NCBI GenBank assembly: GCA_036872755.1
Contig: JAVHNS010000022.1
Coordinates: 1-64,000, forward strand
Source: Orbilia blumenaviensis
Taxonomy: Eukaryota; Ascomycota; Orbiliomycetes; Orbiliales; Orbiliaceae
Direction of reading: 5' to 3'
DNA: 64,000 nucleotides
Below are positions 1-12,573 of the stretch, piece by piece (the first letter of the stretch is position 1; each line of letters starts with the position of its first letter). The notes beneath the pieces were generated by a model that did not search any database, was not told the origin of the DNA, and saw nothing but the letters and a program-made list of their open reading frames with translations. The position numbers were made by a program, and so were the translations under genes.

Positions 1-273
1 TTTTATTAAATTATAAAATAGAAAATTTATTTATTTATTTTAAAATTATTAAATAATTTAAATTATTTTATATTTAAAAATTTTAAAAAATATATATTAT
101 TATTTTTGATAATAATTTTTTTAAAATAATTATTTATAAAATTATTTTTATATTTTTTATAAATAAATATTTGGAAATAATTATAATAAATATTTTAAAA
201 ATTTTTTATAAATTAATTTTTAAATTTTCTTAATTAAAAAAACATAATTTAAATATTAATTAAAAAACTTAAT
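1..273 (+). mobile_element. RIP-mutated forward Ty3/gypsy copy, left segment
   Basis: This AT-rich stretch aligns without gaps to the protease part of pol in the intact element: base 1 corresponds to 15790 and base 273 to 16062, with differences almost all C-to-T or G-to-A. It is the left visible piece of an old forward-oriented copy whose 5' LTR and gag lie outside the window. The copy resumes at 9457 after a nested reverse insertion, and again at 21171 after the intact element. No reading frame survives. The family assignment is seen directly in the sequence; RIP as the cause is inferred from the mutation type. Confidence 0.9.
269..273. repeat. Target-site duplication TTAAT of the reverse copy (left)
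   Basis: TTAAT at 269-273 is repeated at 9457-9461, exactly flanking the reverse RIP-mutated element (274-9456). Five bases is the usual duplication length for Ty3/gypsy integrases. Confidence 0.85.
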
Positions 274-830
274 TGTTACACCTGTCCCGGATATTTCCCA
301 AATAAAAAATTCCTAAAACAGTCTAACATTCTTTAACTAATCATATTTTTAATCTAAAATATTCAAATTATTTTCTTAAAATAAACTAAATTAAATATAA
401 AGATATCAAATAATATAATTTTTAATAAAAAAATATTAAATTTAATAAATAAAAATAATAAACAAAATATATTAAATATTAATAAATTAACCAATAAAAT
501 CTAAAAAAAAATCCTAAAATTACCATTATTCAAAAATTTTTATATATATAAACATTATTTATATAAATATAAATTATTTATAAATTTAGATATTATATGT
601 TTTAAAAAACATTATATACATATAATATATTAAATTATATATAATATTTTTTATATAATTTATTTTAAAAATTATATTGTTAATATAACATAGTTTAATT
701 TATTTCTTTTTAATATAGTTTTTTTTTATTAAATATTTATAATAAAAATTATTTTAATATAAAAAATAATTTATAAAAATAAATTTATATTTAATATATT
801 AAAATATATTTAATATAATTAATTATAATA
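274..830 (-). repeat. LTR (3' LTR of the reverse RIP-mutated copy)
   Basis: Reverse-complement LTR of about 557 bp. The outer edge begins TGTTACACCTGTCCCGG, matching the reverse complement of the intact LTR end. Conservation fades inward, where nearly every G:C pair has become A:T. Confidence 0.88.
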
Positions 831-3800
831 TTATCTTTTTTTTTAAAAAAAACTTTTAAAAAAAAAATTTTTATATAAAATCTTTTTGTATATAAAAAAT
901 GTAATAAAATTAAATAAAAAATTTTTATACAAAATTTATTTATAAAATTTTATTATATAAAAAAATTATCTAAAAAAAATTTGTATATAAAAAATTATAT
1001 ATTTAAAAATATAATTTTTTATAATTACATTATATAATTATATAATTAAAATTAAATATAAATAATTATAATTTATATTATAATTAAATTTTAAAATTTA
1101 AATTATAAAATATTTTTTTATATTTATAAAATAATATTAAATCTTTTATTTTAATCATACAATAAAATATTATTTAAAAATTTAAAAAAAGATCAAAAAA
1201 TCATATCCAAGTAAAATGAAAAAAAACCATCTTTCTTAAATAATTCAAATTAAAAAATTTAAAAATTATAATTTTATATTTATATTGTATTATAAATAAT
1301 CATATTTACATTATATTAAAAAAAAATATTAAATGTAAAATTTATTATAAATAAAATAAAGTAAAAAAATATAATGTAATTTTTTATAAATAATTTTTAT
1401 TTTTTTTTGTTTTATAAAATATTTCTAATTTAAAATTTTTAATGGATTGTATTATAGAAATTTAAAATAAAAAATTTAAAAAATTAGAAAAAACTTTTAT
1501 TTGGTATAAAATAATATATTAAAAAATTATTAAAAATTAGATAAAATTTATAAAGTTTTTAATTGAATTTAATATTATTATAGTTGAATTAAAATATTAA
1601 TTTATTGAAATTTTAATAATTATATAAAAATATTAAAAATTTTTTTTTCATAAAAAATAAAAAATTATAAAAAATAATATAATATTTAAAAATAATTTAA
1701 TTATTAAAAAAAAAATTAATAAAAATTTATTAATATTTAATAAAATATTTAACTTCTTTTATAATATTCTAATAAATATAATAAATTTTTCTATTAAATA
1801 AAATAAAAATTATTTTATATTTTTTATAAAAAATTTTTTTTAAAATATTATTTAAAATTTAATTAATTTTTTATTATATATTTATAATTTTTCATTTTTA
1901 AATCAAATTATATCTTATTATTTTATTATAATTTATATTAAGTTGTTAATTTTAATAATTTATAATATTGTTTTATTAATATAATTTTTATATAATTATT
2001 TGTTAGTGTTGTTAGAGTATAAAATTTTATTAATTAAAAAAATAAAATATTTGGAAAAAGTTAAAAAATAATTAAATAAATAATATTATAAGTATTTATT
2101 TAAATTATATATTTATAAAAATAAATATTTATAAAAAAAATTTATAAATATAAAAATTAATTAAATAAAAAAATTATATTTTTATAAATTAAAAATTTAT
2201 AAAATATATTAATTTTTATTTTTTTTAAATTTTCTTTATTTTTATTTAAATATAAAAATATTAAATTAATAAAATAAATTTTTATTTTTAAAATAATTTT
2301 ATATAATTTATAATAAAATATTTTTTTTTAATTATTAAAAATTATCTTTTGGTTTATAAGAAGTAATTTAATAAATAAAATATTTATTATTATTATTAAA
2401 TTTATTAAAAATTTTTTTAATTTTGTATTTTATATAATTATTATATTTAATTTTAATTTTATTTAATTTTTTTTTAAATTTTAAAAAATTTTTTTTTAAA
2501 ATTAAGATATAAAATATTTTATATATTTATATTAATTTAAATATATTAAATTTAAAATAATATTTTTTAAATTTTTTTTTAATTATATATAAATTAAATT
2601 TCTAAAAATTAAATTTTTTATTAAATTATTTAATTTTCAAATTTTATATAAATAAATATATTTTATTTTTTTTTTTAAAATTTAAAATTTTTTTTTATTA
2701 TTTATTGTAATAATAACTTATTTTTTTTTATAAAAATTAAAGGTTTTTTATAAGAATATTATGAATATTTTTTATTAATTTTATATATTCTTTAATTTTA
2801 AAAATAATTTTTTTTAATATAAAAAAAAAAAAAATAGTTTTAAGCATTTATTTTTTTAATATTTTGTATAAAATATATTTAATAATTAAATATTAAGAAA
2901 TATTATAAATAAATTTTATTATAAATAAAAAAAATATTTAATTATTTTAAACATAATTAAAAAATTTTAAAAATAAATTTTAAAAATTTAAATAAATTTT
3001 TTAAAAATTTTATTTATTTAAATATAATCTTTAATTATAATATTCAATTTAATATCAATTTAATTTATAATTAACTATTAATATTTATTTATAAAAAAAA
3101 ATTATAATTAAAAATATATTTTTATTAAATTCTATATTTAAAAAAAACATAATTATAATAAATTTATTATAATTCTTTAATTTTTTATTAATTATTTTAT
3201 AAAATAAAAATAATAATTTTTATTAATTTATTTATAATAATTAATATTTTATTATATAATTTATTAATAAAAAAATTTTGTATTAAAAATATTCTTTATA
3301 TAAAATTATAAATAATAATTTTAAAAAATATATTTAATATATTATATAATTAAAAAATTTTATAAAATTTATATTAATTAAATTTATTTTTATAATAAAA
3401 ATTGTAAATTTTAATATATTCTTCAATTTACTTTTTTATTTAAAATTAAAAATAAATTTTTATAATAAATTTTTAAATATAATTAATTCTAAAATAATTA
3501 TAAATTAAATAATTGTAATGTAAAAAAATAAATTTTTTTTAAAATTTCTTAATTAAAATATAAAATAAATTTTAAAATATAATAATTTTATTGATTAATT
3601 TAAAATAAAAAAATATATTTTTTTTTTTTAAAATTTATTATATAATAAAGTTTTATTTATAAATTTTAAAAATTTTTTATTAAAAATCATTTTTAATATT
3701 ATATTCTATCAAATTTAAAAATTTATTAATAAAAATTTAATTTTTAATATTATTATATTTAAGAATTATTTTTTTATTAAATTTAATATTTTTAATAAAA

Positions 3801-6800
3801 TTTAATTTTTTATTTATTATATTTATAAAAATATTTTTTTTTTTTTAAAATATATTATTTTTATATTATATTTATTAAAAAATTTTTATTATTAAATTTA
3901 TTATTTATTAAATTTTTTTATAATTAAAAAATAAATAAAATTTTTATAATTAAATAAAATTATAAAAAATTTTTTATTTTAAAAATAAATATATTATTTT
4001 TAATATATTTTTATAATAATTATTAATTTTTTATTATAAATAATATATTATAATTATATAATATTAAATTTATAAAAAATATAAATAATAAAATATTATT
4101 ATTTATTTTTATAAAATTAAAATAAATAAATTTTTAATATTATTATAAAAATATTAATTTTAATTTTAATAAATAATTTTAAATTATAAAATTTAAAAAT
4201 AAAAATAAAAATAAATGATTTTTTTAAAATTTTAAAAACTTAAATTTTTTTAAATATTATTTTAAATTTTAATTATTTTTTAATAAATTCAAAAAACACT
4301 ACTAACATAAAGCTGTATTTTTGAATAAATTATTAATAATAATTATAAAATTTAAAAAATAATTATATTTTTTTAATATTTTTAAAAAAAAATTAATTTT
4401 AAATAATTTAAATTTTTTTTAAATTTATTTTAATTTTATTTAAAATAATTATAATTTTTAAAAATTTATATTTAATAATAATAAATTTTAATTTATTTAA
4501 TGTTATATGTAAATTATAATTTTAAAAAAATTTTAATATTATATTAATATTTTTTTTATATTTTTTTAATATTTTATTAAAAATTAAAATATTATTTAAA
4601 TAAATAATATAAATAATATTTATATATTTTTAAAATATATAATTTATAAAAATTTAAAAAAAAATTAATATATTAATTAATTTAAATAATATAATTAAAT
4701 ATTTAAATAAATTGTAATAATATTAAAAAATTATTTTTTATTTTTTTTTTAAATTTATTTTGATATTATAATAAATATTAATAATATTTAATTTAATAAA
4801 ATAATTTATTTTTATTAAATAATTAAAAAATTTATTTATTAATAATAAAAATTTAATATTTTTAATTATAATATTATTTAAGTTTTTATAATTAATATAT
4901 ATTTATAATTTTTTATTAAATTTTAATATAAATAATATAAAATATTTTATAAATAAATTAAAAAATTATATAAATTTATTATAAAAATTTTTATTAATAT
5001 ATTTATATAAAATTATAATTTCTTTTTTTATACATACATATATAAATAAAAATTTTAATTAAATTTTTTTTTTTAAAAAAATATAATATATAAATTAATT
5101 AATTTTTAATAAAAAATCCCTTTCATCTAAAAACTAAAAAATTAATTTATTATTTTTAAAAATTTAATTTGAAATTTTTTTTTTTTCTTTATTAATTTCT
5201 TATATTTTAAAAAAAATATATTTTATAAAATAAAATTTATTTTAAAAATAATTATTAATTTTTTTTTATAATATATATTAAATAAATTAATAATAAATTT
5301 TTTTTAAAAATTAATTATTTAATTAAATTTTGGAATAAATTTTTTTATAATTGTATTTTAAAAATTTAAAATATCAAATTTTTCAATTAATATTTAAATT
5401 ATATTTTTTTAATTAAAAAAATTTAAAAATTAATTTATAAAAAATTTTTAAAATATTTATTATAATTATTTTTAAATATTTATTTATAAAAAATATAAAA
5501 ATAATTTCATAAATAATTATTTTAAAAAAATTATTATTAAAAATAATAATATATATTTTTTAAAATTTTTAAATATAAAGTAATTTAAATTATTTAATAA
5601 TTTTAAAATAAATAAATAAATTTTTTGTTTTATAATTTAATAAAAATATATTAAAATTTTTATTAATGTTGATTGATAAAAAAAAATAATTTTTGGTTGA
5701 TTATAAAAAAAATTATTTAAATAATTTATTTTTAATAATACATAATTTAGATTTTTTAGGTAGTATTAAATTTTGAAGTTTTTTTAATTTTTTTTTTTTA
5801 TATTTATTTTTTTATAAATATTAATAAATTTAATTTTGTTAATATAAAAAAATTTGTTAGATTTTAATTTAAAATAATTTTGTTTAAAATTAATGATTTT
5901 AAATTAATAATAAAATAAAACAAAATTATTTTATTTATAATTAAAATAATTTTTTAAAAATAATATTTAAAATTAAATTAAATATTAAAAATAAAATTTT
6001 AGTAATATATATATTATTATTTTATATTTCAAATATTTAATTTAATTTTTAAAATATAAAAATTTTTAATAAAAATAATATATTTTTAAATATAATTAAT
6101 ATAAAAATTATATTTTTTATAAAATAAATAAATAATTAATTTTTTATAAAGTTAATATTAATAATTTTTTTTTTTTATCAAATTATATTTAGTGATATAT
6201 TTAATATTAATTATATAATAATATTTATTTTTTTTATAATATTTTATGGTTTTTTCTTTATAATTAATATTAAATTAAATAATGTAAGTATCTTAATAAA
6301 TTAAAAATTAAATAATAATTCAAAAAAAATATTAATAAAAATATTTCCTGTAATTAAAAAAGATATTAGAATTATAAGAGATAAGTTAAACAAAATTAAA
6401 ATATCTAGTATATAAACTTTATTTATTATGATAAAAATCATAAAAATAAAAAACATAGTTATAAAATTTTATATTTAAAAATCAATTTTTATATAAGTAA
6501 TAATTAAAAATAATTTTTTAATATTTTAAAATAATATATCCAATTTTATTAATTTATTTATAGGTAAAAAGGGAATTAATATTTTTAATTTTTTTATAAT
6601 AGGTTTTTTAATTTTTTATAAAATTAATTTTATAAAAGTTATTATTAATATAAAAAAAAGTATTTTAATATTTTTTAAAAAAAAACTATTTTTAATTTTT
6701 AATATATTTATATTTAGTATATTTAATAATAAAAATAGTGTAGTAATTTAGATATTTATAATTTAATTGATTTTAAATTATATAATTATAATTTTTATAC

Positions 6801-8899
6801 TAATTATAGATTTTTTTTTAATAATTTATATATTAAATTTATTTTTTTTTAAATTTTATAAAAATTATATTATTAATATAAATTTTAGGGGTAAAGATTT
6901 TGTTATTATCTTAATTTTTATAAAATATAATTAAAAAATTAAAAAAAATTTTTTTATAAACTTTCTTTTTATTACTTAAATATTTTATAAAAAAATTTTT
7001 TTATTTATAAAAAATTTAATTGTAAATAAATAATAAATTTATTTTAATAAAAAAATCCTTTATTATATTAGTAAATTATAAATGAATTTTAAAATTTCAT
7101 AATATAAAATTAATATAAATTAAATAAATATAATAAATCTCTTTAAATATATATTTTTAAAAAAATTTTTTATTAAAATATTTTTTATAATTTAAATAAA
7201 TTCCAAATATTAAATTATTCTAAAATTAATAATATTTTTAAAAAATTAAATTATAAATAATTAAAATAATTTTAAATTTAATCTTTTCTTTTTAAATAAT
7301 AAATTTAAAAATATTTATAAATTAATTAAAAATAATTAAATAATTTAAAACTTACTTAAAAATTTGTTATTAAAATTATTTAATTTTTTAAAAAATAGAT
7401 TAGTATGTTATTTGAATTTTTTTTATAATAAATAATAATAAAAAATTAGTATTTATAAATTTAATATTTTTATATTATTAAAATATATTATTTTATTATA
7501 ATTTTTTATAATTTTTAATAATATGTTTAAATTTGTTGTAATTGTAGTAAATAAAGTTGTTAAATTTTAATTTTTTAAATTTTTTATTATATAAATAATT
7601 ATATTAAATTATGTTAAAATTTATGGGAGTTAAATTAAAAATTTTATTTAAGATAAAATTTTTATCTTTATTTTTATATTAGTTTTTATTTTTTTTATTA
7701 TTTTAATTTTAAAATACTTTTTTTTTATTTTTGTTTTTTTTAAAATTATAATTGTAAAAATTTTTTTTTTTTAATTATACTTATTTTATTAATAAATATT
7801 ATTAATTTCAATAATTATTTTTTATATTTTTATATATTTAAAAAATTTTTTAAATTATTATTTTTTAAAAAAAATTTAAATTTTTAATTTTAATTTTAAT
7901 TTTTTTTGAATTTAATAGGTAATATTAAATTCATTTTATTTAATAAAAAAAGTAATTTAATTAAATTTATAAAAATATTTATAAACTAAATTAATTTATT
8001 TAAATTTTTTAAAATTTTTACAGATTTTGTTAATTTTATTATTTTCTTTATATTATTGTTTAAAAAATATAATAAATTTTTTAAAATTTATTATAATTTT
8101 AAAAATATAAATATTAAAAATAATTTTATTTTTAATATAATAATTATTATAATTAATAAATATTTAAAAAATTAAATTTTCTAAATATATTTTTATAAAA
8201 ATGATTTTAAATTTGTTATTTAAAAATTTATTATTTTATATTTTAAAATAAATTAAAAATTAATAAAAAAAATAATTAATTTTTTTAAATTTATTAAAAT
8301 ATTTTATTAAATTTTTAATTTTAAATATTTTATTAATATTAATTCTAATTTTTTTTTTATTATAATTTATTTTAAAAATTTTATATTTTAATTATTTTTA
8401 TAAAAATATTTTTTTTTTATTTATAATAATTTATTTATATTTTATTTTTAAAATAATTATTTTTATTATAAAATTTTTTATAATTAATAAAATTTATTTA
8501 TTTAAAAATCTTTTTATATTAATTATTATATTAAATAAATTTAATATTATATTAAATAATTATTTATATTTTTAAAAATAATTTAATATTAATTATATCC
8601 TAGTTATAATATTAATATATTTAATATTTTTGTATTATTTAAATAGAATATTAATTTATATTAATTTTAAATTTTTATTATTAATAATTAACTCTAAAAA
8701 AAGTAATTCAATTTATTCTATAAATAATTTTTCTATTTACATCTATTAATTTTGAGTTGTAATTAATAAATATATTACTCTATTAAAAAAATTATTTTTT
8801 ATTTTGTAAATAATATTATAAAAATCATAATATTTGGTGTTATTATTATTACTTAACATACAATTTTTATTTTATTATTAAAAATCAAATTGGTTAAAA

Positions 8900-9456
8900 T
8901 ATTACACTTGTTTTGGATATTTCCCAAATAAAAAATTTTTAAAATAGTTTAACGTTTTTTGGTTAATTATATTTTTAATTTAAAGTATTTAAATTATTTT
9001 TTTAAAATAAACTGGGTTAAATATAAAAATATTAAATAATATAATTTTTAATAAAAAAATATTAAATTCAATAAATAAAAATAATAAACAAAATATATTA
9101 AATATTAATAAATTAACTAATAAAATTTAAAAAAAAATTTTAAAATTATTATTATTCAAAAATCCTTATATATATAAATATTATTTATATAAATATAAAT
9201 TATTTATAAATTTAAACATTATATATCCCAAAAAATATTATATATATATAATATATTAAGTTATATATAACACTTTCTATATAGTTTATTTTAAAAGTTG
9301 TGTTATTAATATAACACAATTTAATCTATTTTTTTCTAATATGGTTTTCTTTTATTAGATATTTATAATAAAAATTATTTTGGTGTGAGAAATAGCTTGC
9401 GAAAATGGACTTATGTTTGACACGCCAAGATATACCTAGTATGGCTGGCCGTGATA
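8900..9456 (-). repeat. LTR (5' LTR of the reverse RIP-mutated copy)
   Basis: Reverse-complement LTR of about 557 bp. Here the last ~76 bases (9381-9456) stay close to the intact sequence, with about seven differences, all C-to-T on the plus strand, while the inner part is strongly mutated. It ends where the intact LTR would begin and is followed at once by the TTAAT duplication. Confidence 0.9.
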
Positions 9457-11975
9457 TTAATATTTTAAATTTTTAAAATATAATTATAAAAAAATTTATT
9501 TCAAAATTTAATTGAATAATTAATTTTTAAAAAAAATTTATTATTAATTTATTTAATATATATTATAAAAAAAAATTAATAATTATTTTTAAAATAAATT
9601 TTATTTTATAAAACATATTTTTTTTAAAATATAAAAAATTAATAAAAAAAAAAAAAAAATTTTAAATTAAATTTTTAAAAATAATAAATTAATTTTTTAA
9701 TTTTTAAATAAAAAAAATCTTTTATTAAAAATTAATTAATTTATATATTATATTTTTTTAAAAAAAAAAATTTAATTAAAATTTTTATTTATATATATAT
9801 ATATAAAAAAAAAAATTATAGTTTTATATAAATATATTAATAAAAATTTTTATAATAAATTTATATAATTTTTTAATTTATTTATAAAATATTTTATATT
9901 ATTTATATTAAAATTTAATAAAAAATTATAAATATATATTAATTATAAAAATTTAAATAATATTATAATTAAAAATATTAAATTTTTATTATTAATAAAT
10001 AAATTTTTTAATTATTTAATAAAAATAAATTATTTTATCAAATTAAATATTATTAATAATTATTATAATATTAAAATAAATTTAAAAAAAAAATAAAAAA
10101 TAATTTTTTAATATTATTATAATTTATTTAAATATTTAATTATATTATTTAAATTAATTAATGTATTAATTTTTTTTTAAATTTTTATAAATTATATATT
10201 TTAAAAATATATAAATATTATTTGTATTATTTATTTAAATAATATTTTAATTTTTAATAAAATATTGGGAAAATATAAGAAAAATATTAATATAATATTA
10301 AAATCTTTTTGGAATTATAATTTATATATAGTATTAAATAAATTAAAATTTATTATTATTAAATATAAATTTTTAAAAATTATAATTATTTTAAATAAAA
10401 TTAAAATAAATTTTAAAAAAATTTAAATTATTTAAAATTAATTTTTTTTTAAAAATATTAAAAAAATATAATTATTTTTTAAATTTTATAATTATTATTG
10501 ATAATTTATTTAAAAGTATAATTTTATATTAATAATATTTTTCAAACTTATTAAAAAATAATTAAAATTTAAAATAATATTTGAGAAAATTTAAGTTTTT
10601 GAAATTTTTAAAAAATTATTTATTTTTATTTTTATTTTTAAATTTTATAATTTAAAATTTTTTATTAAGATTAAAATTGATGTTTTTATAGTAGTGTTAA
10701 GAATTTATTTATTTTAATTTTATAAGAATAAATAATAATATTTTATTATTTATATTTTTTATAAATTTGATATTATATAATTATAATATATTATTTATAA
10801 TAAAAAATTAATAATTATTATAAAAATATATTAAAAATAATATATTTATTTTTAAAATAAAAAATTTTTTATAGTTTTATTTAATTATAAAAATTTTATT
10901 TATTTTTTAATTATGAAAAAACTTAATAAATAATAAATTTAATAATAAAAATTTTTTAATAAATATAGTATGAAAATAATATATTTTTAAAAAAAAAAAA
11001 ATATTTTTATAAATATAATAAACAAAAAATCAAACTTTATTAAAAATATTAAATTTAATAAAAAAATAATTTTTAAATATAATAATATTAAAAATTAAAT
11101 TTTTATTAATAAATTCTTAAATTTAATAAAATACAATATTAAAAATAATCTTTAATAAAAAACTTTTAAAATTTATAAATAAAATTTTGTTATATAGTAA
11201 ATTTTAAAAAAAAAAAATACATTATTTTATTTTAAATTAATTAATAAAATTATTATATTTCAAAATTTATTCTACATTTTAATTAAAAAATTCCAAAAAA
11301 AACTTATTTTTTTATATTATAATCATTTAATTTATAATTATTTTAAAATTAACTATATTTAAAAACTTATTATAAAAATTTATTTTTAATTTTAAATAAG
11401 AAAATAAATTAAAAAATATATTAAAATTTATAATCTTTATTTTAAAAACAAATTTAATTAATATAAATTTTATAAAATTTTTTAATTATATAATATATTA
11501 AATATATTTTTTAAAATTATTACTTATAATTTTATATAAAAAATATTTTTAACACAAAACTTTTTTATTAATAAATTATATAATAAAATATTAATTATTA
11601 TAAATAAATTAATAAAAATTATTATTTTTATTTTATAAAATAATTAATAAAAAATTAAAAAATTATAATAAATTTATTATAATTATATTTTCTCTAAATA
11701 TAAAATTTAATAAAAATATATTTTTAATTATAACCTTCTTTTTACAAACAAATATTAATAATTAATTATAAACCAAACTAATATTAAATTAAATATTACA
11801 ACCAAAAATCATATTTAAATAAATAAAATTTTTAAAAAACTTATTTAAATTTTTAAAATTTATTTTCAAAACTTTTTTAACTATATTTAAAATAATTAAA
11901 TATTTTTTTTATTTATAGCAGAATTTACTTATAATACTTCTTAATATTTAATTATTAAGTATATTTTATATAAAG
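9457..11975 (+). mobile_element. RIP-mutated forward Ty3/gypsy copy, middle segment
   Basis: Continuation of the old forward copy. It begins where the segment 1-273 stopped (intact coordinate about 16058) and runs through reverse transcriptase, RNase H and integrase to about 18580, where the intact element inserted. Clear anchors are the stretches matching intact 16228-16420 (at about 9625-9810) and 18540-18585 (at about 11935-11975). All reading frames are destroyed. Confidence 0.9.
11971..11975. repeat. Target-site duplication TAAAG of the intact element (left)
   Basis: TAAAG immediately precedes the 5' LTR and recurs at 21166-21170 immediately after the 3' LTR. The sequence on either side joins into continuous RIP-mutated integrase sequence, so the intact element landed inside the older copy. 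Confidence 0.95.
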
Positions 11976-12159
11976 TGTCACGGCCAGCCATACTAGGTAT
12001 GTCTTGGCGTGTCAAACATGAGTCCGTTTTCGCAGGCTGTTTCTCACACCGAGATGATTTTTATTATAAATATCCGGCGGGAGAAAACCATACCAGAAAA
12101 GAGACGGATTGGACTGTGTTGTGCCGACAACACAACTCCCAGAACAAACCATGCAGAAA

Positions 12160-12217
12160 GCGTTATGTGTGGCTTGGCGCGTTATGTGCACATAACGCCC
12201 TCCGGGGCACATAACGC
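12160..12217. promoter_or_regulatory. U3 motif cluster: four GCGTTATGTG sites, two forming a palindrome
   Basis: GCGTTATGTG occurs at 12160-12169 and 12179-12188, and its reverse complement at 12189-12198 and 12208-12217. The middle two join into the perfect 20-bp palindrome GCGTTATGTGCACATAACGC. The cluster lies about 45-100 bp upstream of the LTR TATA box, where enhancer or activator sites would be expected. The same set recurs in the 3' LTR at +8632 bp. The binding factor is unknown. Confidence 0.6.
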
Positions 12218-12260
12218 CCAAGTCTATAGACGATTCACATTTGTATGGACGACGCTCATG

Positions 12261-12269
12261 TATATAAGG
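12261..12269 (+). promoter_or_regulatory. LTR TATA box
   Basis: TATATAAGG lies in the LTR centre, about 50 bp before the proposed transcript start at 12312 and about 310 bp before the gag start codon. It is the only good TATA element in the LTR. Confidence 0.65.
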
Positions 12270-12535
12270 ACCTTTGAACGATGGCAGTCTCAGGATTCTT
12301 TCTTAGACTCCATCGGTCAACTTATCAATACTCAATACACTCTGTTTACTACCTTTACCCATTGAACCTAGTATCCCCTTACTAGGAGTTACACTATTTG
12401 ATATCTCTATATTCAACCCAGCTTACCTTGAGAGAATAATCTGAATACTTTAGATTGAGAATACGATTAGCCAAAGAACGCTAGGCTGTTTTAGGAATTT
12501 CCTATTTGGGAAATACCCGGGACAGGTGTAACACT

Positions 12536-12544
12536 TTGACCGAT
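12536..12544 (+). other. Primer binding site, probably self-priming
   Basis: The bases just inside the 5' LTR, TTGACCGAT, are perfectly complementary to ATCGGTCAA at 12312-12320 within the LTR, downstream of the TATA box. In the Tf1/sushi group of chromoviruses the 5' end of the transcript folds back on the PBS and primes reverse transcription instead of a tRNA. The match here is 9 nt and sits where that model requires. I recognise no tRNA 3' end here. The self-priming reading is inference from complementarity plus the chromovirus family. Confidence 0.55.
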
Positions 12545-12573
12545 CCGACTCTCAACGGTAAGGCGAGAATCGT

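Larger units (their letters stand above)
274..9456 (-). mobile_element. Full-length RIP-mutated Ty3/gypsy copy, reverse orientation
   Basis: A complete but dead copy of the same family as 11976-21165, inserted on the minus strand into the forward old copy. Its length (9183 bp) nearly equals the intact element (9190 bp). Both LTRs are recognisable (274-830 and 8900-9456) and it is flanked by TTAAT duplications. Its reverse complement follows gag, pol and the 3' untranslated region of the intact element in order; for example, around 5745 it matches the gag-pol junction. C-to-T and G-to-A changes have destroyed every reading frame. The terminal roughly 60-80 bases at each outer end are far less mutated than the interior. 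Confidence 0.92.
11976..12533 (+). repeat. 5' LTR of the intact element
   Basis: 558 bp, starting TGTCACGGCC and ending GGTGTAACA. It contains a TATA box (12261) and a cluster of GCGTTATGTG motifs upstream of it, so U3 is roughly 11976-12310. The R region probably starts near 12312 if the self-priming model holds. Small ORFs inside both LTRs are judged non-coding. Confidence 0.97.

Noticed and set aside
11975..12365. ORFs of 69-118 codons inside both LTRs
   Set aside because: They lie wholly in LTR sequence, overlap each other in several frames, recur identically at +8632 and have no protein features; LTR regulatory sequence explains them.
12534..12552. Conventional tRNA primer binding site after the 5' LTR
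   Set aside because: The sequence does not start with TGG, and I recognise no tRNA 3' end complement; the intra-LTR complement fits better.
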